Shown piece after piece: positions 1 through 12,000 of a DNA stretch of 64,000 bases. The notes beneath the pieces were generated by a model that had not been told where the DNA came from, did not search any database, and worked only from the letters and a program-made list of their open reading frames with translations. The position numbers and the translations under genes were made by a program. Position 1 is the stretch's first letter; every line of letters starts with the position of its first letter. The DNA comes from Valencia hispanica. Its lineage: Eukaryota > Chordata > Actinopteri > Cyprinodontiformes > Valenciidae. The stretch lies in assembly GCA_963556495.2 (NCBI GenBank), contig OY747703.1, positions 34,769,296-34,833,295 of the forward strand, given 5' to 3'.

Positions 1-1090
1 ACAAACCTTTCAAAACAAAAATTACCCAAATAAATTATATATCTCAATAAACAAAAAAAACAAAACAATTAGAACTCACAAATCACAATTACTACCAATA
101 CATCCTGATGATGTCTTCACTACATCATCACATGACCGGCAGCACACTTCAATCCAGAAAATTACTTTAGATCTAAATATTTTCCACATTTCTCTTTAAT
201 CAGTTAACAACTCTATAACACAGAAAGTAACCTGGTGAATTATTATAAACAAAGTAGAAACATTGTGTGTGCACCCACAATGAATCACTTCAGATCATGC
301 TGATAGGACTTTTTATTAAAAATGCTGTGGTCTAGTAGATATCCTGACTGTATGCTCATTTAGATTTGATTAGTTATTAAGCGGGCTGAGCTCGTAACGG
401 CCCCTCCGTTACAAACATGACAGTTAAAACTCAAAGCACATCCACACCCTTCCACTCATGTCATATAGATAAAGCAAAGAGACTGTTATTCCTTACTCAT
501 TTAGCTCAGTACAGAGGTTTTGTTTTTTCAGTTTGCCTAATGCCTAATGGCAGTATTATATCCCACTGTCCAACTAGCTTTAACAAATCCACAAATTTAA
601 TCAAAATGTTTATCCCCCTTACTCTTTCCTTGGATTACATTTGTTTGCACATATCAGCATACATAGGACAACCCCCTTTTTTATTTAGCTATTTTCTGTT
701 TTGTTTTTTTCAGTTATTCGTCCATAATAAATAAATAAGTACATGCATAAAAAGAGAAGCTTTTTAAGATATGAGGAAAAGAACCTTTCACTAACGAACG
801 GTACAGGCACAGTTGTCAGAGATGTTTGACCAATTTCAGCTTTTTTCTTATAATATAGGTTATTAAAAAATTCTGTATATTAGAACAATAGACGATACCG
901 CTGTGTGTGTTGAACAGAAGATTACTTGTCCAAGAAATAGACAAAATTATTAAAAGTTAACTGTTTCATATCCTGTTTTAGTATTACTGTGTGTGTACAA
1001 ATAACTTTTAAGGCCTCCGATCTCCTAGCATTATATTCCTAACAACCTCAACTAAAGTATTTTTGACTAAGCACAGTGTCTTCTGAGGAC
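1..1090. other. AT-rich non-coding sequence, nothing recognised
   Basis: No exon, RNA gene or clear repeat end was seen. The open frames are short, with composition like the rest of the flanking DNA. It may belong to pdcd4 intron 1 or to the intergenic space upstream. Confidence 0.4.
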
Positions 1091-1140
1091 TAAAGCCCAG
1101 TTTATGCTTCTCTGTCAGCGGAGCACCATTATCCGTCGAC

Positions 1141-1804
1141 TAAGTATGTAAGAAAATATCAATACTCTGATATATTGCGATATTTTATGTCACAATATTG
1201 TATCGATATTCCAAAGCAATGTATCAATTTTTATTTTTTAGAATTTGAATTGAACCATTAATGATGATAGTAATTTTTGTGGTCAAAATAAAAGTATGAT
1301 GGCTGTTTTCACGTTCTTCGTTCCAGTGGATCAACCAGATCTATTAATAAAACTGGATGTGTTAAGTATGAAATAGGTTGGAATGCTGTGACATTTCCTT
1401 CCATCCATCCATTATTTGTACCCGGCCATCCTCTGCAGGGTTTCAGGGGGTTAGTGCCTATCTCAAGCAGTCACAGGGTGAAAGGCAGGGTACACCCTGC
1501 AGGGCAACACAGAGAGATGCCGTGCCATGTGGGAGGAAGCCGGAGTACCTGGAGGGAACCCACGCATGCACAGGGAAAACATGCAAGCTCCATAAAAGAC
1601 CCCATGCCGGGATTCGAACCAGGGCCTTCTTGCTGGAATGCTACCTACTGTGCCACTGTCCAGCCCACTGTGACAGTTTTTCTACAGTTAAATTAAGCTT
1701 TAAAATCAAAGTATATAGTCTTAATCATATATATTGCAATATATCGTCCCCCCTGTATTGTGATAAATATCGTACCACCAGATTCTTGCCAATACACATC
1801 CCTA
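1141..1804. mobile_element. hAT-like non-autonomous element inside the outer TIR element
   Basis: The element is bounded by an 8-bp near-duplicate, CCGTCGAC at 1133-1140 and CCATCGAC at 1805-1812. This length is typical of hAT target-site duplications. Its ends read TAAGTATGT and, on the reverse strand, TAGGGATGT. The interior near both ends has ATATCGATA-like runs. A SINE is nested at 1394-1667. Confidence 0.65.
1394..1667 (-). mobile_element. tRNA-derived SINE on the minus strand
   Basis: Read on the minus strand, the head has an RNA polymerase III A-box-like stretch (TGGCACAGTAGG) and a perfect B box (GGTTCGAATCC), as in tRNA-derived SINEs. The tail is a GGAT-rich simple repeat near 1398-1412. 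An 8-bp direct repeat CTGTGACA flanks it (1386-1393 and 1668-1675), consistent with a target-site duplication. The body matches a repeat type very common in fish genomes. Open frames over this stretch are incidental. Confidence 0.75.
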
Positions 1805-2412
1805 CCATCGACACAAGGGCTCTCTGAAAGGCACGCAAGGCCGCACGGAGTAGAGCCCAATTTTTTAACTATCCGTCGAACGCAACGGAGAGCGCACGTC
1901 TGTGATTGGTCAGCCCAACATCACTCAAAGATCATTTCATCAGAACGGTGCCTTATAGTCAATGTAATTAGTAGTCAATGCAGCTTTTGGGCACTAGATG
2001 CTTTATATTGCAAGGCCAATCTAATATCTAATATATGGTCTTTTGGCGATTTTGAACACCAGGAGGTGTAGAGAACAACAAAACAGGCTGCTGTTTGTTT
2101 GTTTACATGTTTTTTAGAGTATTCAATGAGCTGCACTTGTAGTAAAAAGCTTTCTAGCTCAATCAAAACTCGCTTTCTGTCGGCCATCGCTCCTTGAGTG
2201 TATGTGCGTTTACAAGCTGAAGTAAATAAACTTTGTCGACCAGAAACGTCACTGCAGTGGTAGGCAGTCCCGCCAGAAAAGGTCTACACCCCCTGCTGTC
2301 CTGGTGGAGAATTATTTCGCAACAATGGAGAAGTATAAAAGGACAGCATCTCCATCAGTGTGTGTGCATGCGAGTGCAAACTTGCTGACAGAGAAGCAAA
2401 AACTAGGCTTAA

Positions 2413-3699
2413 AGGTGATTGAGGTTTTTCAGTCAGAGCACCTGTTCTGTGGAATACCCTACTGGGGGTAGATCAAATGGGTATATTTGCCAATTAATTC
2501 CCTCTGATGCAGGTACAAATCTGCTCTTAAAAAAAAGCATGTATTCTGCATCTTAGCTTTTGCTTTTGGGTTAAATGTTTAAAACACAAGTGCTTTATAG
2601 TGTTTCATAAGTCATCTTCAGATATGTGTTTAAAGTCATTATGTGGTAAAAGACCATATTGGAATAATAGCTTTTATTAGGCTTATTTGTGCCCTTTTTA
2701 CAACAGTTCTGGACCCAAGTTGCTTATGACCTTGTTCATAAAAATCCCAACCTCAGATTGAATTAACACAGAAGGAAACTTCCCCTCTCAACACAAATCT
2801 AACAATATCTTTCTTGTCCTACCAGTTATGCTGCTTGTATGGCAAAGTTTTTTTTTTCTTCCTGAGCAGAGGAAATCTATGAACAGCCTGTATGTATGTT
2901 TAGAGCTTTAAAAACTCATGTGAAGCCTCTGCCCTACTGACTCCCTTCTCATTCATAAACACTCCTACTCCATGTATGCCTAACTCCAAACACTTTGGCT
3001 GTTTTGCAGGCTGTGGAGTCTTCCCACAAGCCTTTGCAGACACGTATACTTTCCCAGTCCTGCACATTGGTGCGGAGTCTAAAAGTTTAAATGCAAGGAT
3101 GTTTTGATGACCATTTACGCCAGTTTTGGAGTTCTCTTGCAGGCGTACAGCGTGAGTCGCTGCTGTATTTTCAGTGTGCCTGCGACACGGAGAGCTGCCG
3201 TTTTGTTGTGCAACTCTCTCGGCCGTTCTGGTCAAGCTCTGTTATCACAGAGCAACATTGTCCTCACTGTGTTTAGGCAGCATGTTCTGCTTGTTTTGCA
3301 AGTCTCGTCTTGGCAAACGGATTTGAGTTTTCCTACAATCTCCTATTTTTTGGGGTGCTCCCTTCCAGTTGGCTGCAGAAGCGGTCTGGCCCGTAGCCAT
3401 TGGTTAGTTCCTAATTTATGACCTTGCTTGGACCTGTGGCCCACATTAGGAAAGGAGGAGGTGCAGAAGGAAGATATGACACGGTTGTTTACAGATTTTT
3501 GAAGGCCATGGGTGTGGCTCTATGCTCATATTGAAGCAGGTTAAGTTAGGGAGGCGCCCTGTTTTAGATGTGCACATTGCTGACTCAACTAAAATCTGCA
3601 ATGTTTTCTTTTCCTTTTGTGTGTTATTAATGAACATAGTTCTGTTAAGAATAGTACTGCTCTGATTGAAGCTAAATGTCATAGCTTCAGTCAACGACG
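2413..3699. other. Non-coding sequence, no gene recognised
   Basis: Overlapping open frames on both strands at 2900-3421 show no recognisable protein family. There are no convincing splice signals and no paired inverted ends. I treat it as intergenic or intronic. Confidence 0.4.
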
Positions 3700-5082
3700 G
3701 TGCTTTGCAAAAAGTATTCACACCCCTTAAACTTTTTCATGTTTAATCACATAAAAATACATACTTAAATGTATTTTCCTGGGATCTTACACAATAGACC
3801 AACACACAGTAGTCATAACCGAGAAGTGAAAGGGAAAAATATGCATGGTTTTCAGATGGAAATATGTATTTATGAAAATAAAAAAGTTTGTAGCACCACT
3901 TTGTGCTGCAATTACGGCTGCAAATCTTTTATGTTGACCTGCATTGCAAAAATCTACAGACTAAAATGTTTTCTTATATTCCTCTAAAAAATGGCTCATA
4001 CTCAGTCAAATTGGATGGAGAGCATCTGTGAAAAATCTTTTTTCAAGTCTTCCAACAGATTCTCAATTGAATTTAGGTCTGAACTCTGACTGGGCCATTC
4101 TGGGTCTTATTCCACCAAGCTGGTTCCAGTGCTAGTTCAGTGCCAGAACCTGACTTGGCGCCGGTTCCTTGGTTTTCCACCCTTTTCTTGGTTCAAAATC
4201 GGTGTTTAACCAAGCACAAACTCTTTTCTGGGCCAGAGCTGGTGCTTGCTAAGAACCACTTTCTCTCCTGCCCACACGGTGACGTTGGATATTTACCTTT
4301 CTCTGCAAACAAAGTCACCACTCTTTGCACCTTGTAATCAGACATTGATAATTAGAACATCAATGATGTACATATCTTGGCAAATCCAGAAAAACGTGGA
4401 AGCACAAAAGCAGCACTTGTGAGAGCACGGTGAACTGCTCCATAGTTAAAATCTCTCTCTCAATTCTCGCCCTTCCTGTTTTCTTCTCCCTATGTAGGCG
4501 TATACAGTTGCGTTGCAACACTCAGGGTGATGTTATGACGCACCACCGACTTGGCCCCGCGTCAATGGAAAAGCAACCAGCTTTGTGAAAAAAAAAAAAA
4601 AAAAACGACTGAGAACTGACTAAGCACTGGCACCAGCACAGAACTAGTACCGATTCTTTGTTGGTGGAAAAGCCCTATCTAACACTTGAATATGCTCTGA
4701 TTTAAACTATTCTATTGCAGATCTGACTCTATTGTCCTTGTTTTAGGTCTGTCCATCTTTCTGTCAATTACAACCAGCTTTCCTGTACTTGCTGAAGAAA
4801 AGCATCCCATGATGCTGCCACCACATGGTGTGCAGTGCTTCCACCACATATAGCATTTTTCATGCTCAGCACAAAGTAATGTTTTAGTTCTATCGGATCA
4901 GAGCACCTTCTCCCACATGTCTGATGTGTCTCCCAACATGTTGAACTGTAAACAGGACTTCTTATGGCTCTCTTTCATCAGTGGCTTTCTTTTTGCTACA
5001 GTTGTAGAAAGAAGCTATTTGTGGAGTGCTTGACAAATGGTTCTACCTGAGCTGTTTATTTCTGTAGCTCCTCCAGAGATAC
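3700..5082 (-). mobile_element. Degenerate Tc1-like transposon, transposase on minus strand
   Basis: The left end carries the Tc1-type terminus (TTTGCAAAAAGTATTCA near 3712). The body has antisense Tc1 transposase blocks: GACTGGGCCATTCT at 4089, the CCTGTACTTGCTGAAGAAAAGCATCC area at 4770-4806, and a stretch at 4900-5075. It is interrupted by a TIR element at 4102-4675, and its far end is replaced by a LINE fragment at about 5083. No intact frame remains. Confidence 0.75.
4102..4675. mobile_element. Short TIR element inserted in the Tc1 relic
   Basis: It splits the Tc1 sequence GGCCATTCT / AACACTTGAATA, which rejoins cleanly when the insertion is removed. The ends are inverted copies (GGGTCTTATTCCACCAA and, on the reverse strand, GGGCTTTTCCACCAA). 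An A17-18 run lies at 4587-4605. No coding capacity was seen. The family is probably hAT-like, but no clean duplication is visible. Confidence 0.6.
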
Positions 5083-6092
5083 CGAAATCAGTGGTATCTC
5101 TGAACTCTGCATCATCTGATTTGCTTTGTCAGAAACTCCTGAAGACACAGGTGGAGCCCTCAACAATCACCTGGATCAATAACTACCTGACCAACAGACC
5201 ACAATTTGTGAGACTGAAGAATTGTGTGTCAAACCAGGTGGTCAGCAGCACAGGAGCACCACAGGGGACCGTACTCTCACCATTCCTTTTCACTCTGTAC
5301 AAATCAGAGACCTGTCATCTGCAGAAATACTCAGATGACTCTGCAATTGTCGGGTGTATCAGAGATGGACAAGAAGCTGAATACAGAGAGCTGGTGGACC
5401 GATTTGTGACATGGTGTGGAAACAATCGTCTCACCTTGAATGTGAACAAAACAAAGGAGATGATTGTAGATTTCAGAAGAAACAGGGATAAGTCAAACAC
5501 TGTTTCCATCATGGGAGAAGAAGTGGGGGTAGTTGAGGAGTATAAATACCTCGGAGTTCACCTTGACAACAGACTGGACTGGAGGCACAACAGTGAATCC
5601 GTCTACAAGAAGGGACAGAGCAGATTGTACTTCTTGAGGAAGCTTAGGTCCTTCAAGGTTTGCAGCAAGATGCTGGAGATCTTCTACAAGTCTGTTGTGG
5701 AGAGTGTAATCTCTTCAGCCGTCATCTGTTGGGGTAGCAGCATCAGAGCCAGGGACTGAAATAGGCTAAACAACCTGATAAAGAAGGCTGGTTCTGTTCT
5801 TGGGACAACTGTGGAACATCTGGAGATGATGATGCAAAGAAGGATTCTTCAGAAAATCAAAAAGATTATGGACAACCCTGAGCATCCTCTTCATGAGACA
5901 GTCTTACAACAACAGAGCGTCTTCAGTCGGAGGTTTCTTCAGTTTCGCTGCAATACAGACCGCTACAGGAAATCCTTCCTGCCCACAGCCATCACTATCT
6001 ATAACAACTCTTTAAAGAATTAATTATATGAGCTATACCAACACTTAATTTCCCTCTGGGATCAATAAAGTATTTTTGAATTTGAATTGAAT
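5083..6092 (+). pseudogene. 3' fragment of a CR1/L2/Rex-clade non-LTR retrotransposon (reverse transcriptase)
   Basis: The + strand frame encodes the second half of a LINE reverse transcriptase. It has the TGAPQGTVLSPFLF block, a YSDDSA motif equivalent to the catalytic YADD/FADD box, and the downstream NKTKEMIVDFRR, EYKYLGVHLD and LDW blocks. A stop at 5757-5759 breaks the frame. The C-terminal part continues to a stop near 6021. The 3' end has the tail GGGATCAATAAAGTA followed by TTGAAT-type repeats, as in fish L2-like LINEs. The fragment is 5'-truncated and fused directly to the Tc1 relic upstream, so the apparent start codon at 5037 is Tc1 sequence. It is part of a dead element, not a host gene. 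Confidence 0.85.
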
Positions 6093-9041
6093 CTATTGCG
6101 CAAGGCAGAATTTTTTTTTTCCTTTATCAAATACTGATAGTTCAAAGATTCCCTGCTAGGATTAGGACACTGTCTAATATTCCTAAACATGTACGGTAAG
6201 GCTGTACTGTTTGTCCAAAATGTATTGTTGCATTGTCTTTTTGCACACTGCACAGTATGAAAATCACAAAAACGTGTAGTTGCAATGAATGTTTTAGGTA
6301 ATGGTGCTTAAGGCTCTCATGGAGAAGATTTGTTTGTTTCTTGCATTTTTTTGATCACAGATTTAATCAAATATCCCACTTTTCTTTTCAAAAACTGGAC
6401 AGCTCTGATGCATAACAGGGCAAAGGGAGAACCGTTCAGAAGATTGAGGCTACTTTTACAATGTTCAGTTTAAGTGTGCTTTTATACAGGCTCTGCAATC
6501 TGCTATTTAAGGGATTTAGGTTTTAATTACACACTTAGACGTTCTCGTTCCCGTGTTGCCTCATTGCTGCTTTCCACGTCACGTGATCAAACTTGCATCC
6601 ACCCATGCCATATGTAGTCAGGTCCCCTGTTAAAAAAAAAATCTGGTGTCAGCATTTCTCCAGCATTGACTCGCTTTACTTCCTCCCTCCCACCACTGCA
6701 GCTGTGTTCCCCTCTCTGCTCTTCTACACACTTTAACATGATAACTAAAAATAGGATTTCACCCTCACAGGAGTAGTAGCATGTTAACTTGACCCAACGT
6801 ATGTCTGTAAATATAGGAACGCAGGGGTGCCTTTTCTCGGCTACTTCTTTTGGGTTGTAGCATTTGCTAAATGCTTAATATAACCTGTTCTAACGTTTAG
6901 AGGAAAACAGTGTTCAGGAAACTATTTTGGTTCTGTGCCAAGTTTATTTTCAACAAAGCTACCTTATAGGAATGCAATTTTTAGGAGCTACTTTTTATAT
7001 GTGTTCATAGTTTCAGCATGTAAGCATATCTAAAATCACAAGAACAATTCTTTTCAGAAAAAGCTTGTTAGTATCTTATGCACACCAAAACAAACCTTTC
7101 AGCCTTTAGCATACATGAAAAGAATTGCGTGATCGTGTTGTAATTCTGTTCTTACAAATGAAAATGTAGGTTTTACGGGTAAAGAAAGCGCACCTTCAAT
7201 CTCTGTTTTTTTTTTTCTCAGGTTTGATTCAGTTACTGTTTGCACATCAAGCAACACTTAGCCCTTTTGCATACACAGCTCCTCACAAAGGTCGAGAACA
7301 GTGGTGGCTTGAAAGAATGTGAGGTTTGGGAAGGTCAGACTAGCAGCTGGGATACATGTTTATTTGGGGGGGTGGATAATATATTCCAAGTGTTGTAAAC
7401 TTGCATTTTTCATGCTAATATATTTAGCCAGTTGGGTGGAGTCTCATGAAAGCACAGATGAGATGAAAATAGGCATGTATAGCAACTGAAATTATCATGG
7501 CAATATTTGCTATTATTATCATCACTGCAAGATTTTCTAATATCCTACAGCCCTAGGTTGATCATCCCTGACAGGTGACCAGTTAGATGCTTCAAAATCC
7601 TATTTTTGTGGTCAGCAAATCCACCATACTTACATTACAAGTCAACAGTTTGGAAGTTAGCTCAGATTTATTTGGGAAAAAAAAATCATAATTCTAATTC
7701 TTTCAAATTCTCGTATAAAGAGTCACTAATCAGAATATATTTTTTTTAAATCAGATAATCAGGGTTTTTCTTGCTCAGACTTGGTTTTCTTAGGAGCATC
7801 CTCTTCGGGCCTTAACAACAGTTGGACATAAATCTGTTGGCAAACTGGGAATTTTCTTTTTTTACTTTTGCACTAAAATTATGAATGTTGTAAATCCTAA
7901 AACTAGGCCATTCGTTTCTTTTTACATTTATTCTGCTACAATCCAGTAGGCCCAATCAAAATGAGGCAACTGGTGTATTTCAAAGTCTGACCATGCAGTA
8001 AAAACATCCCAAAATTTAAAGAAAGAAATTCCTATTGGTTTTGAACAAGGGCATTGTAAACTGAAATTTGAAGTCGCATACAAACTTTAGTGTAAATGCT
8101 ACTAGGTCACACCCACTGCACTCTCCAGTGTGCAAGTTGTTGCTGACTGAAGAAAGCTCCAAAGTTTTTACTATCGGTGAGGAATTTAAAATGGAATCAG
8201 GAGATAGCGATCTAAGAGGCTCTCTAAATGGATAACTATTTTCCACAACATGTTGAGATGGAAAGTGCATGGTTCATCTGCACTCGACCCAATGTCCTTT
8301 TTTACTGTTGCTTTTAACTCTGTGTGTGCATAGGAGTTGAGTTGGGGGGAGGGGGGTATAACTGTGACCATGCTTTTAAATCTGTGGGTGAGGGAAGGGA
8401 ATGTGGTTTTATGTGGGGTCATTTTAAACTGTAAAGCCCTTTTTGATGCAACTTATTGTATGAAAAGCGCTTTAAAAATAAAGTTTGATTAAATTTGAGT
8501 GAGAGTAAAATTATTAACAGACACCAGGAAGGCTGAACAGAGTGGAGCAGCTACTCTGTTCTGTCCCCTTTGATTGTGCTGAATTAATAAATGTTTGCAG
8601 CCTTTTGGAAATCTCAAAGTTCAGAATAAGCATTACATTCTTGAGGAAATACACATTGAGATCGTGGTTTATGGTTAGTAAAGATAACGGAGTAATCACC
8701 AGCGTAATATACTAAAGCCTGTTTATTTTGTCAACTCGAATTAATTGTTCTTATTGTTTTTAAGTAGTAAAACCATGATATTTAGGAACTGCACTCACAC
8801 ATGTGCAGGACAACCTCACCTCTGGTGCTAATGTAAAGAAATAATGGTCATTCACTGCTTGAATACTAGAAAACAATATTTGGAATGCTGTTCATTGTAG
8901 TTCTCAAAAATAAATGTGTTGTGGCTAAAATCTGTTTCTGCAATTTACAGCTTTACAAAACTATAGATTTGAATCTGCCTCGAATTTCTAATCTGTGTAT
9001 TTCTGCTCCTGATCTATTTTTAAATTTTTTTCTGGCCACAG
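6093..9041. other. Non-coding DNA upstream of the first visible pdcd4 exon
   Basis: This is probably pdcd4 intron sequence, but the preceding coding exon was not found. Visible items are an exact E-box palindrome TCACGTGA at 6580-6587, a MEF2-type site CTAAAAATAG at 6745-6754, and a LINE/SINE-like 3' tail near 8430-8500 (AAAAGCGCTTTAAAAATAAAG). Nothing else is recognised. Confidence 0.4.
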
Positions 9042-12000
9042 GGGCGATTACTTTGGAACACCAGCCTGAGGCCAGCTGTCCCTACAGCGATGACGATGAT
9101 GGACTGGATGCGGTGGAGGTCAATGGCAACTGGACCCCCCAAGAGAAAGCACTCCACGAGGCTCGCCTCAAAGCCAAAGCCAAGCGCCGCCTGCGCAGGT
9201 CCTCGTCCCGCAACTCGACAAGTGAGTCCGTCTCCGAGTCGGGCGAGACGCCGGGAGGTGACCCGCATGCTGCGAAGGGCAAAGTTCACAACAACGACCG
9301 CAAGTCACGGACAGGCAAAGGCAGAGGTCTGCCAAAGAAAGGTAGATGTGTGACTGTTGATCTTTTTACCATTAGCTTTCATAATATATGACTTATTTCC
9401 ATTAACTGAGCAATTTGCTGGAGAAATCCCAAGTCATGTTTAAGAATTTCCCTTAGTTTACTTTTTTGTTTTCCTGTTTTGTTGTGTTAAGGTGGTGCAG
9501 GCGGTAAAGGAGTTTGGGGTGCTCCTGGGATGGTTTATGAAGCTGAAGAGCCAGATGTACGGGACCCCAACTATGATGAAGTTGCTCAGGTGAGTGGGTC
9601 TCTAAGGGCAGGTCTCTTTCCTCATTCAGACCATGGAGCATTTTCTTTATCTTCTCAGATTTACTTTTATTTCGTTAGAGGATTTTTTTCACTTCTGTAG
9701 TTGCTTTGAAATATACATTTCCGATATCTTGAGCATCATAAAAGTTTAAATCAAATTTGCTGAAGCATCTTTGGACTCGGTATGTGCTTACTAGCGTTGT
9801 TATTCACAAGAGAACCCTGACCAGAGCTTCATGTTAAAAAAAAGGTGCCTTTTTCTCTGGTACTGAGACATTCCCTTTATGACATCCCTGCCTTCTTTGC
9901 TTACAGCCAGCAGAGTTGCTCATTTCCTTTCCTTCCCCTTTGTTTTGTATTTGTAATATGGTGGTAATATTGTTTCCCCAGCTGAAAAAGTTTTGGAGTA
10001 GAAACTGTTTTTTATACCTTTAGCACATTAAGATAGCTTTGTGAATTTGCCTTGTTATTGTTTTTCCTCAGAAAACAAGATCTTTGTTCATATTCAGAAT
10101 TAGATCTAACAAATAACAGATTTCCCATTTGATGAAATGCATTACTTAAGTAAAGAAATAAGTAAATACATTCAGTGTGTCAGCAAGTGTTTACTCACCA
10201 GATGCCCGATTCAGGCCACTTAAATACAGTCTCACACACACAAGTCATCTCTTAATTAAAGGATTAAAAAGAAATTGTATTTTTTTTATTATAAAACTAA
10301 ATCTAGATTGGGAGAACCTGCTGCAGTCAAATTTTTTTATGTGGGACTATCCTGGCTGCAAAGAGGCGTAACGTTGCGTGTGATTTGCCCGAAACCTATT
10401 ACAAACACACCGACTAGCTCGATTGTTTAATCCAGATGGCCCTGTCCCATCACAATCAACTCTGTTTTCAATCTTTAACCCTTTTTATCATGCGAGTGCG
10501 GGATGTGATGCTGGTGGCTTGGTGTGTTTGTCTGCCTGCTTCGATCACACGACTGCATTCCTGGGTGGGAACTGAGCTTCTGTCTGTTAAAAACGGGGAA
10601 AAAAGTCTGATAATAGTTTTTGGGAATGGCTCAGAGAAGCTGGTGTGATTTGGCCTTGACTGGTGCACTGAGTCAGTGCAAATATAGAGGGTGTTTGAAG
10701 GGAGCAGGGACGGAGCGGTACAGAAAAATAGATGGGGACACGAGCAGCCGGTATGGCCTTGAAGTCAGACTGTTGGATAGATCAAGGATTTCTGAACTGT
10801 AGAGGGTCATCATGTGCTTTGGAAAATGTCAAGGGGGGGGGGGGGGGGGGGGATTACGAAGCACTGGTGTGGAAACTGAAAGTTTTAAAATATATATTAA
10901 CTAGTGTCTTGCAAAAGACTTTACTTACCTTGAACGTTTGCACATTTTGTCACGTTGCAATCCCAAACTTCATTGCATTTTATTGATATTGTAATAAAAA
11001 TCTGAACAGGTGTGCTAAGCATTCCAAATTCATCTACCCTACAGCCACTACTTTGTAGAACCAGCTTCCACTAAAACTAAAGCTTACGAATACAACTATC
11101 TCTACCAACTTCAATTTTCAGTTTTTGTCCCCAGATTTTCAATTGGATTGGACTTTGATTTTAATCATTCCATTGTAGCTTTGGGTGTATGTTTAGGGTT
11201 GTTTTCCTGCTGAAAGGCGAACCTCTGACCCATTCTTTCGTTTTTGGCAGCCTCTAGCAGGTTTTCTTTCATGTCTTGCCACAAATTCTCAGTTGGATTT
11301 AGATCTTAGCTTTGACTAGGCATTTCTAAAACAATTATATGCATGAATCTAAACCATCCTATTGTATCTCTGGCTGTATGTTTAGGGTCATTGTTCTGCT
11401 GGAAGGTGAAACACCACCCCAGCTCTAACAGCTTTTCTAGAACTGGCTTGTATTTAGCACTAATTCATATTCCCATCAAGTCTGACCAGCATCTCCGTGT
11501 CTGCTAATAAAAGTATCCCCAGAGCATGATTCCACCGCTACCATGTTTCACTGGGTTGGATAGTTTATGCACAGATGTTAAACTCCAGTCCTCGAGGGCC
11601 GGTATCCTGCAACTTTTAGACATGTCTCTGTTTCAACACACCGGAATCACATAATTAGGTCATCAGCAGCACCCCATAGAACCTATTTGTCTACTGAGGA
11701 GGGAATTTAAGCAATTGATTCAGGTGTGTTGGACTAGGAACACATCTAAATGTTGCAGGACACCGGCCCTCAAGGACTGCAGTTTGACACCCCCGATTTA
11801 GTGCAATGTGCAGTGTTAGTTTTCCTCTGTGCACAGCACTTTTCATGCAGACCACAAAGTTCAACTTTTGTATTATTTTAAATTTTTATTTGTAAAAAAA
11901 TATTTTTGAAAACGATGTATAATTTACCTATGTGCTATTGTGGGTTGGTCCATCACATAAAATCGCAATAAAATACACAAAAGTTTGTGATTATAATGTG

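Larger units (their letters stand above)
1091..2412. mobile_element. Outer non-autonomous DNA transposon (TIR element)
   Basis: The two ends form imperfect terminal inverted repeats. The 29 bases at 1091-1119 match the reverse complement of 2384-2412 at 26 of 29 positions and share the block TGCTTCTCTGTCAGC. No transposase was seen. The superfamily is uncertain; a PIF/Harbinger-like MITE is one possibility. It is interrupted by the hAT-like element at 1141-1804. Confidence 0.65.

Noticed and set aside
1394..1667. tRNA gene suggested by A-box and B-box motifs on the minus strand
   Set aside because: The boxes belong to a SINE head: the body continues into a SINE with a GGAT tail and target-site duplication, and no clean cloverleaf was apparent.
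2900..3421. Overlapping frames on both strands (111 and 105 codons)
   Set aside because: No recognisable family, no conserved start context, and overlapping frames on opposite strands suggest chance.
6181..6200. ATG-TAC-G with GTAAGG donor as the missing first pdcd4 exon
   Set aside because: The phase would fit, but it would give only two residues before the known exon, too short against about 15-20 expected, with no promoter context.
8885..9041. Upstream extension of the pdcd4 exon to an ATG at 8885
   Set aside because: The translated extension has no similarity to Pdcd4, a pyrimidine-rich tract and AG acceptor lie at 9040-9041, and the exon begins in mid-codon.
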